Assembly (NCBI GenBank): GCA_025355875.1
Contig: JANXYV010000125.1
Location: 1 to 37,279, forward strand
Origin: Prolixibacteraceae bacterium
GTDB lineage: Bacteria; Bacteroidota; Bacteroidia; Bacteroidales; Prolixibacteraceae
Reading direction: 5' to 3'
DNA length: 37,279 nucleotides
Positions within the stretch are counted from its first letter, which is position 1, and each line of letters starts with the position of its first letter. The position numbers and the translations under genes are program-made. Positions 26,253 through 32,092 of this stretch are shown here, piece after piece. The notes beneath the pieces are model-generated. The model made no database searches. It was not told where the DNA came from and was given only the letters and a program-made list of their open reading frames with translations.

Positions 26253-26417
26253 TTAGGAGCAGTTCTCGCGTTCGTATATTTCCATCACAATCATTAATTG
26301 TTCCAGTTCATCTGATTCCGGAGAATTCTCAGGAGCATCACAGATTTCCAAAAACCTTTTTAACGCCTCCCGATATTCATCCTCCGTAAAAAGAGTTTTC
26401 ACTAACCTTGTCATCAT
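26253..26417 (-). CDS. 54-residue protein resembling the N-terminus of HigA-type antitoxins
   Basis: A small frame starts at tandem ATG codons (26417, 26414) and ends with TAA. The protein has YREALKRFLEICDAPENSPE followed by SDELEQLMIVMEIYERENC. This matches the common HigA-family opening, in which a YxxAL helix, an acidic ExDELE turn and a VxxYE helix precede the Cro/C1-type DNA-binding domain. No DNA-binding domain follows: the stop codon comes right after the YERENCS end, and no toxin-like gene flanks it. It could be a stand-alone small protein, a trimmed antitoxin or a remnant. Repeats lie on both sides, and dus and polA beyond. Confidence 0.55.
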   Translation of the reverse strand: MMTRLVKTLFTEDEYREALKRFLEICDAPENSPESDELEQLMIVMEIYERENCS

Positions 26418-26464
26418 TTTTGCCTGAATTATTAAGTTGCAGAAATACAGATGACTAGTTGGAC

Positions 26465-26510
26465 TTTTAAAACTTGAAGTTTGGAATTTGAAACTTGGAA
26501 TTTTTAAACT
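26465..26510 (+). repeat. AT-rich intergenic repeat next to the polA stop
   Basis: Tandem degenerate units related to AACTTGGAATTTG (AACTTGAAGTTTGGAATTTG, then AAACTTGGAATTT) fill the bases directly after the polA coding end. A related block lies on the other side of polA at 29315-29346. Confidence 0.55.
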
Positions 26511-29306
26511 TTAGTGCGCATCCAGCCAATTGTCGCCCGCATTCATTTCAACAGTCAGAGGCACTCCAATGTTTACCGCGGTTTCCATTTCATGTTTTAC
26601 AATAGCTTTTACCCGATCCAATTCCGGAATCCACACATCAAAGTTCAACTCATCGTGTACCTGAAGAATCATTTTTGACTGTAGTTTTTGTGCGCTCATC
26701 GCTCTCCAGATGTTTACCATAGCGATTTTAATCACATCGGCTGCCGAACCTTGAATCGGCGCATTGATGGCATTCCGCTCGGCCATACCGCGCACCACTG
26801 CATTGGCCGAATTGATGTCGTTCAGGTATCGTTTCCGGCCTTTGATGGTTTCGACAAAACCTTTTTTTCGCGCATTTTCGATGCTCGAATCCATGTATTT
26901 TTTGATGTCCGGGAAGTTCTCGAAATAACCATCGATCAGTTCTTTTGCCTCGGTACGCGGAATATTGAGCCGTGCCGATAAACCGAAGGCTGAAATGCCG
27001 TAAATTATCCCGAAGTTGGCGGTTTTGGCCTTTCGCCGCATATCCGAAGTTACTTCTGAAAGCGGTATTTTGTAGATTTTGGAAGCGGTGATGGCATGAA
27101 TATCCTGATTGTTTCGGAATGCTTCGATCATTTGTTCATCCTTGCTCAAGGCCGCCATGATGCGCAGTTCGATTTGCGAGTAGTCGGCTGAAAGGAAGGT
27201 GTGCTTTCCGTCGGATGGAATGAAAGCTTTCCGAAGTTCCCGGCCATTTTCGTCTCTGATCGGAATATTCTGTAAATTCGGATTGGTCGAACTCAATCGT
27301 CCGGTGGCCGCGATGGCCTGATTGTATGAAGTATGCAGTTTCCTGGTTGTTGGATTGATCAGCAATGGCAAAGCCTCAACATAGGTTGAAAGCAGTTTCT
27401 TCAGGCCACGGAATTCCAAGATTTTGGCAATAATCGGATGTTTATCTGAGAGTTTCTCCAGGGTTTCTTCGGCGGTCGAATATTGTTTGGTTTTGGTCAT
27501 TTTGGCATTCGGATCGATTTTTAGCTTTTCGAATAAAATGACTCCCAACTGCTTGGGCGACGAAACATTGAAATTTTCGCCAGCCAATCCAATAATTTCT
27601 GCCTCAATATCGACAATCTGTTTACTTAAAACTCCGGCGTAAATCTTTAATTCCGAAGTATTTAAATTCACGCCGGTCTTTTCCATGTCGGCCAGAACCG
27701 GAATGAGCGGCATTTCGATTTCATCAAAAAGAGTTCGGGTACTGTTTTTTTCGAGTTCTTTTTCAAGTACCATTTTTAGCTGCAAGGTCAAATCGGCATC
27801 TTCGCACGAATAGTCGCGCAATTGTTCTAGGTTTGCATCGCGCATGGTCGTTTGAAAAAGTCCTTTTCCACCAATCAGCGAGTCCGTTTTTATTTTCGTG
27901 AAGTTCAGATATTGTTCGCACAGGTCATCCAGATTATGCCGCTGATCTGGCTGAATGAGGTAATGCGCAATCATCGTATCGAACAACGGACCGCTGATTT
28001 CAAGACCATAATTTTTCAGAATCGAAAGATCAAATTTGATGTTCTGCCCAATCTTCAGGATTTTTTCATCACCGAAAACCAGTTGAAATTCCTGCACAAT
28101 TTCAGTGGCTTGCTGTCGGTTGGCAGGCAAAGTGACACAATAGGCCTCGTGACTCCGGAAAGCAAACGACATGCAAACCAATTCGGCGGTCATGGTATCC
28201 AGACCAGTGGTTTCAGTATCGAAACAAAATTCCTTTTGCACCGAAAGTTCAGCCCGTAAACTGGCTCGTTGTTCGGCAGTTTCAATCAGGTAATATTGGT
28301 GGGGAATGGTATTAACCGATTCCAGATTACTTGGTTCAACCGATTTTTCTTCCGGAGCAGTAACAGGAGAGCCGAACAAAGTTCCTTGTTCAAACTGAAC
28401 ATCCGGAACTGACTGTGCTTTTGTTTCCTGTTTCTTAATGAGCTGGCGGAATTCCAGTTCAGCATAAATTTCGTTTAACTTCTGGATATTGGGTTCCTCC
28501 ATTACAATCTTATCTTCGTCAAACTCGACCGGAACATCTAGAATTATTTCGGCCAGTTTGCGCGACATACGCACCTGTTGTTCAAATTCGACCAGGTTTT
28601 CCTTCAATTTTCCTTTCTGAGAGTCAATGTTTAGATAAAGTCCATCCACTGATTTGAATTCGGAAATCAGCTTCATAGCGGTTTTTGGACCAACTCCCGG
28701 ACAACCCGGAATGTTGTCGGACGTATCGCCCATCAGACCCAGCACATCGATCACCTGCCAGGGCTCGTCAATCTCAAAATTTTTACAAACTTCTGGAATA
28801 CCCCAAATTTCTGGAACTTCGCCGCCACGCGATGGTTTATACATGAAAATATTCTCGGAAACCAATTGAGCGTAATCTTTATCAGGCGTCATCATGTAGG
28901 TGGTGTAGCCCATTGTCTCGGCCTTTTTGGCCAAAGTTCCGATCACGTCGTCAGCCTCGAAACCTGCTTTTTCCAAAATCGGAATATGGTAGGCTTCAAT
29001 GATTTTCCGGATGTACGGAATCGATTTCCGGAGATCTTCGGGCATTGCTTCCCGGTTGGCTTTGTATTCCACAAACATCTCGTGGCGGAAAGTCGGTACA
29101 TTCAGGTCAAAAACAACAGCGATGTGAGTGGGTTTTTGTTCCCTCAGCAATTGCTCAAGTATATTTACAAAACCCAGCATGGCCGAGGTGTTTAGCCCTT
29201 TGGAATTGAAACGCGGGCTCTTGATGAAAGCAAAATACGAACGGTAAATCAACGCATAGGCATCGAGCAAAAAAAGCCGTTTATCGGTATCGTTGTTTGT
29301 TGTCAT
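26511..29306 (-). CDS. polA: DNA polymerase I
   Basis: A 931-residue repair and Okazaki-processing polymerase with all three domains. The 5' nuclease occupies about residues 1-290 (LFLLDAYALIYRSYFAF, AGFEADDVIGTLA, MTPDKDYAQLV, LMGDTSDNIPGCPGVGPKTA). The 3'-5' proofreading domain keeps its acidic motifs (FCFDTETTGLD and YSCEDADL), so proofreading is probably active. The polymerase domain has motif A LSADYSQIELRIMAAL, the O helix RRKAKTANFGIIYGISAFGL and motif C LQVHDELNFDV. Length is normal. It is 42 bases downstream of the QueD-type gene on the same strand, with repeats in that gap and past its stop codon. Confidence 0.98.
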   Translation of the reverse strand: MTTNNDTDKRLFLLDAYALIYRSYFAFIKSPRFNSKGLNTSAMLGFVNILEQLLREQKPTHIAVVFDLNVPTFRHEMFVEYKANREAMPEDLRKSIPYIRKIIEAYHIPILEKAGFEADDVIGTLAKKAETMGYTTYMMTPDKDYAQLVSENIFMYKPSRGGEVPEIWGIPEVCKNFEIDEPWQVIDVLGLMGDTSDNIPGCPGVGPKTAMKLISEFKSVDGLYLNIDSQKGKLKENLVEFEQQVRMSRKLAEIILDVPVEFDEDKIVMEEPNIQKLNEIYAELEFRQLIKKQETKAQSVPDVQFEQGTLFGSPVTAPEEKSVEPSNLESVNTIPHQYYLIETAEQRASLRAELSVQKEFCFDTETTGLDTMTAELVCMSFAFRSHEAYCVTLPANRQQATEIVQEFQLVFGDEKILKIGQNIKFDLSILKNYGLEISGPLFDTMIAHYLIQPDQRHNLDDLCEQYLNFTKIKTDSLIGGKGLFQTTMRDANLEQLRDYSCEDADLTLQLKMVLEKELEKNSTRTLFDEIEMPLIPVLADMEKTGVNLNTSELKIYAGVLSKQIVDIEAEIIGLAGENFNVSSPKQLGVILFEKLKIDPNAKMTKTKQYSTAEETLEKLSDKHPIIAKILEFRGLKKLLSTYVEALPLLINPTTRKLHTSYNQAIAATGRLSSTNPNLQNIPIRDENGRELRKAFIPSDGKHTFLSADYSQIELRIMAALSKDEQMIEAFRNNQDIHAITASKIYKIPLSEVTSDMRRKAKTANFGIIYGISAFGLSARLNIPRTEAKELIDGYFENFPDIKKYMDSSIENARKKGFVETIKGRKRYLNDINSANAVVRGMAERNAINAPIQGSAADVIKIAMVNIWRAMSAQKLQSKMILQVHDELNFDVWIPELDRVKAIVKHEMETAVNIGVPLTVEMNAGDNWLDAH

Positions 29307-29314
29307 GATGTTTC

Positions 29315-29346
29315 TTTTGACTTGGAACTTTAAACTTGGAATTTGG
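29315..29346 (+). repeat. AT-rich intergenic repeat upstream of polA
   Basis: The block ACTTGGAACTTTAAACTTGG followed by AATTTGGAG repeats the unit seen at 26465-26510 in the same orientation. It occupies nearly the whole gap between the QueD-type gene and polA. Confidence 0.5.
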
Positions 29347-29348
29347 AG

Positions 29349-29798
29349 CTAGGGGTTATCGCTGGCGTACCATTCGGCAAACGAGTTGCTGGTTTCGTAA
29401 AGCCGAACACTGAAAAGCTCCAAATGTTCAGGAAGAAGCGGTTTCACCTTTTCGGCAATATATACTACCATGTTTTCAGATGTAGGCTGAAATGGAACTA
29501 CATGATGGCGCTCGTACATTTGTCCCAGCGCGCTAAGTTTGTCAGTCGGGGCATTTTCGTTGATCATGAGCGAATGGTCTAATTTACTGACAATCTGCTC
29601 CTGAATGAGTTTTTTCAGGATGCTGAAATCAATCACCATTCCGTCTTTCGGACTACCGGCGGATTGCATGGGTTCGCCAGCCACAGTTATCTGAAGTTTG
29701 TAGGAATGGCCGTGGATATTGCGGCAAAGCCCGTCGTAATTGAGCAATGCGTGCGACATCTCAAAGCCAAATTGTTTGGTCACCCTTATTTTTGCCAT
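29349..29798 (-). CDS. 6-pyruvoyl-tetrahydropterin synthase / QueD family enzyme
   Basis: A 149-residue enzyme of the PTPS/6-carboxy-tetrahydropterin synthase family, probably acting in queuosine or pterin synthesis from dihydroneopterin triphosphate. The zinc His residues are in FEMSHALLNYDGLC and NIHGHSY, and the nucleophilic Cys stands four residues before HGH. KDGMVIDFSILKK, KLDHSLMIN and the substrate Glu in LYETSNSFAEW are also present. An in-frame ATG at 29879 would extend the protein across a terminator, so the ATG at 29798 (AKIRVTKQFGFEM) is used. No other queuosine genes are in the window, so QueD versus PTPS is undecided. Confidence 0.92.
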   Translation of the reverse strand: MAKIRVTKQFGFEMSHALLNYDGLCRNIHGHSYKLQITVAGEPMQSAGSPKDGMVIDFSILKKLIQEQIVSKLDHSLMINENAPTDKLSALGQMYERHHVVPFQPTSENMVVYIAEKVKPLLPEHLELFSVRLYETSNSFAEWYASDNP

Positions 29799-29818
29799 AG
29801 CTTTTGTTTTCTGGAGGT

Positions 29819-29826
29819 CGAAATTA
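29819..29826 (-). promoter_or_regulatory. Possible -7 box of the QueD-type gene
   Basis: On the minus strand TAATTTCG followed by ACC, one mismatch to TAnnTTTG, 21 bases before the start codon at 29798 and just past the preceding terminator. No clear -33 box. Confidence 0.35.
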
Positions 29827-29850
29827 GAAAAGAAGTTGCAATAAATTGAC

Positions 29851-29897
29851 TGAAAAAAAGAAGTCGTCTCAATTTTCATTCAGACGACTTCTTTTTT
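29851..29897 (-). terminator. Intrinsic terminator of the ArsR-family gene
   Basis: A long stem (AAGAAGTCGTCT pairing with AGACGACTTCTT, extended by A/T pairs; 29853-29869 with 29882-29897) flanked by A and T runs. It could act in both directions. It overlaps the ArsR-family stop codon. Confidence 0.85.
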
Positions 29898-30195
29898 ATT
29901 CGCAGGTACATCGTTGCAGACAGTCGACGATCTGACTTAAAATATCATGTTTCAGATAGTAGGAGGTATTTTTACCTTCGCGACGTGAACATAAAACCCC
30001 CTTGTCTTTCAGGATTCCCAGATGATGTGAAGTAGTTGATTGCTCAATACCAAGTAGTTCATGAATTTCCGTAACTGTCAGTCTCTTGCCTCCTTCCAGA
30101 TGCTTCAAAATCGCAATCCGCACCGGATGGGCAATTGCTTTGAGCATATTAGCCGCCATTTCAAGCTTGTCCGAATCTATTTCCTGAATATTCAT
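29896..30195 (-). CDS. ArsR-family winged-helix regulator
   Basis: A 99-residue repressor-type regulator. The ATG at 30195 is chosen because the longer frame (30321) crosses the operator-promoter and the divergent gene. The winged helix is clear: MLKAIAHPVRIAILKHLEGG, TVTEIHELLGIEQSTTSHHL as the recognition part, then LKDKGVLCSRREGKNTSYYL. The C-terminus DCLQRCTCE has three Cys that might bind metal or sense redox, but there is no classic CxC in the recognition helix. A palindrome on its own -7 box suggests autorepression. Ligand unknown. Confidence 0.9.
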   Translation of the reverse strand: MNIQEIDSDKLEMAANMLKAIAHPVRIAILKHLEGGKRLTVTEIHELLGIEQSTTSHHLGILKDKGVLCSRREGKNTSYYLKHDILSQIVDCLQRCTCE

Positions 30196-30217
30196 GGTGA
30201 TTAAATTTTTACAAATG

Positions 30218-30235
30218 CAAATATATGAATATTTG
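30218..30235 (-). promoter_or_regulatory. Palindromic operator overlapping the ArsR-gene -7 box
   Basis: CAAATAT-ATGA-ATATTTG is a perfect inverted repeat of 7-base arms, 23 bases before the regulator start codon. Its first half, read on the minus strand, is the perfect -7 box TATATTTG (30218-30225). A bound ArsR dimer would block that promoter. The divergent prenyl synthase promoter lies about 27 bases to the right, so it may be affected too. Confidence 0.6.
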
Positions 30236-30261
30236 AGTTCCGAAAAAGTAAATATATTTTC

Positions 30262-30269
30262 TAATTTTG
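30262..30269 (+). promoter_or_regulatory. -7 box of the polyprenyl synthase gene
   Basis: TAATTTTG matches TAnnTTTG perfectly, 20 bases before the ATG at 30290. No -33 TTTG at the usual distance. It supports the shorter start for the gene. Confidence 0.45.
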
Positions 30270-30289
30270 AGACACTCAAAAATGCCCGA

Positions 30290-31264
30290 ATGACTTCTTT
30301 GGATATCATACAATCGCCCATAAAGGATGAACTGAAAAGTTTCGAAACTTACTTCAAAGAAGCCATCCGGAGTGATATTCCACTGCTTCAAATTATAATC
30401 CGATATATTCTTTGGAAAAAGGGCAAACAGATGCGCCCGATGTTTGTATTTCTTTCTGCAAAAATGTGCGGCGAATTCAACGAATCGACCCATCTGGCGG
30501 CTTCTTCCATCGAATTGCTTCATACAGCAACTTTGCTTCACGACGATGTGGTCGATGAATCATACGAACGCCGCGGAAGCTTTTCGATCAACGCACTCTG
30601 GAAAAATAAAATTGCAGTATTAGTCGGCGATTTCATTCTCGCACGCGGAATGCTCAATACGCTCGACCATAAGGAATACCGGTTTTTGCATCTGATATCC
30701 AGAGCAGTAAAAGACATGAGTGAAGGTGAAATATTGCAGATGCGCAAAAGCCGGAAACTGGACATCGACAACGAAACTTACTACGAAATTATCCGGAAGA
30801 AAACGGCCTCTCTGATCGCAACCAGCATGGCCATTGGCGCAGCTTCGGTTACGAAAGACGATGAAATTGTTGAAAAGATGTTTCGGATTGGGCTAGATGT
30901 CGGGATTGCCTTCCAGATCAAAGACGATATCTTTGACTATCAAAGCAAAGGAATCCTGGGAAAACCAACCGGAAACGATATCAAGGAAAAAAAGATTACT
31001 TTGCCACTCCTGCACATTCTGAATAATTGCGAATCAGGCGAACGAAGCCGGATTTTGCGGCTGATCAAGCGGAAGAATAAGAATCAGGCCAAGGTGAAAG
31101 AACTGGTCGATTTGGTGGTGAGCCGCGGCGGACTGGATTATGCAGCCGGAATGATGAACGAATTCCGCGAAAAAGCCATTGTCAGAATCCTTGAATTTCC
31201 GGATAGTGAATCACGGAATGCCTTGATCGAGCTTGTCAATTATACAACTACCCGCCAGAAATAA
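30290..31264 (+). CDS. Polyprenyl diphosphate synthase
   Basis: A 324-residue trans-prenyltransferase that extends isoprenoid diphosphates, most likely the octaprenyl-type synthase for quinone side chains. Both aspartate-rich motifs are present: LLHDDVVDESYERRG (first, DDxxD) and IAFQIKDDIFDYQSKG (second), with GKQMRPMFVFLSAKMCG before them and GNDIKEKKITLPLLH after. The ATG at 30290 starts the expected N-terminus (TSLDIIQSPIKDELKSFETY); an upstream start at 30194 would run through the promoter. Chain length cannot be fixed from sequence alone. Quinones would also be the natural partner of the membrane cytochrome encoded nearby. Confidence 0.93.
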   Translation: MTSLDIIQSPIKDELKSFETYFKEAIRSDIPLLQIIIRYILWKKGKQMRPMFVFLSAKMCGEFNESTHLAASSIELLHTATLLHDDVVDESYERRGSFSINALWKNKIAVLVGDFILARGMLNTLDHKEYRFLHLISRAVKDMSEGEILQMRKSRKLDIDNETYYEIIRKKTASLIATSMAIGAASVTKDDEIVEKMFRIGLDVGIAFQIKDDIFDYQSKGILGKPTGNDIKEKKITLPLLHILNNCESGERSRILRLIKRKNKNQAKVKELVDLVVSRGGLDYAAGMMNEFREKAIVRILEFPDSESRNALIELVNYTTTRQK

Positions 31265-31343
31265 GAAAAGCAAAGTGTTATTCTTCTTTTATGAAATATC
31301 TCTTTTGCCTTTTTCGAATGACCAATGGCTCTTTTCCTAAATT

Positions 31344-32039
31344 TTAACCGACCTTCCTGAATACCTTCTGTGAAAAATAATTGGGTAAGGTCTCGTCAGT
31401 GTTAATGATGATTCCGCCTAGGATGTAAACCGGATACCGATTCAAAAAGTCTGGATGATTCCGGATGAGTGCAAGAATTTCCTTTTCAATTTCGTTGTAA
31501 ACCAAATGGGTTGTTTTCAGAATAGGAACTTCAGAATTCCTTATTTCTTCGGCCTTGGGCAATAAACGAAGTGCCAAAAATTCAGGCTGAAATTCAGAAT
31601 AATCGACAGGGTCAATCTGATGAATAGATGTGGATAAAACATGTTGCTGAACCATCATGAGCGCTCCGCAGGTATTGGTATGGCGATGTTGACCAACACG
31701 CCTGATTTTACCGACTTCTCCGGTCCGTGAAATGCCGATGTGCGAACCAAAGATGAACAATGCAGCACCTCCGTCAGGAATATGATCTGAAAAAGCGGTG
31801 AGACCAATTTCTCCAACAAATGGGTATCCGGCCAAACCACCCATTATAAAAGTTCCGGAAGGTGAAGGAAGGTTCATCTTAACCGGATGGTGATTGAGTT
31901 CATCAAAGCAAAAAGAAGTTGCGACAATGATACTGTTCATTTCAATTCCTTCCTTTTCGGCTATTTCAAGTACCGCATTATGCGAAGCTTCCGACATGGT
32001 CGAGAATTTGTCGAAGTACTGGCTGATAATTTTTTGCAT
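31344..32039 (-). CDS. LCIB/C-type carbonic anhydrase-like protein
   Basis: A 231-residue protein matching, from memory, the algal LCIB/LCIC carbonic anhydrase family, a beta-CA-like fold. Landmarks are ATSFCFDELN, FIMGGLAGYPFVGEIGLTAF, HIPDGGAALFIFGSHIGISR, GEVGKIRRVGQ and NTCGALM. Cys44, His100 and Cys124 are in the order of beta-CA zinc ligands, with Asp46 two residues after Cys44 as in the CxD catalytic pair. No signal peptide, so cytoplasmic. It follows ppc on the same strand by 53 bases, and hydration of CO2 would supply bicarbonate to that enzyme. A TAACTTTG box (32044-32051) ends four bases before the start codon, too close for an ordinary leader. Confidence 0.75.
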   Translation of the reverse strand: MQKIISQYFDKFSTMSEASHNAVLEIAEKEGIEMNSIIVATSFCFDELNHHPVKMNLPSPSGTFIMGGLAGYPFVGEIGLTAFSDHIPDGGAALFIFGSHIGISRTGEVGKIRRVGQHRHTNTCGALMMVQQHVLSTSIHQIDPVDYSEFQPEFLALRLLPKAEEIRNSEVPILKTTHLVYNEIEKEILALIRNHPDFLNRYPVYILGGIIINTDETLPNYFSQKVFRKVG

Positions 32040-32092
32040 AGAACAAAGTTAAATTTCACAATAAAATGTCTGTCTTTGAATTTGGAAATTTC

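Noticed and set aside
30194-30289. Extended N-terminus of the polyprenyl synthase
   Set aside because: It would pass through the ArsR palindrome and a perfect -7 box. The residues added have no family match, and the ATG at 30290 fits the family.
32044-32051. TAACTTTG as a separate promoter of the carbonic anhydrase gene
   Set aside because: It ends only four bases before the start codon and has no -33 element, so it would give a leaderless mRNA. Cotranscription with ppc is simpler.
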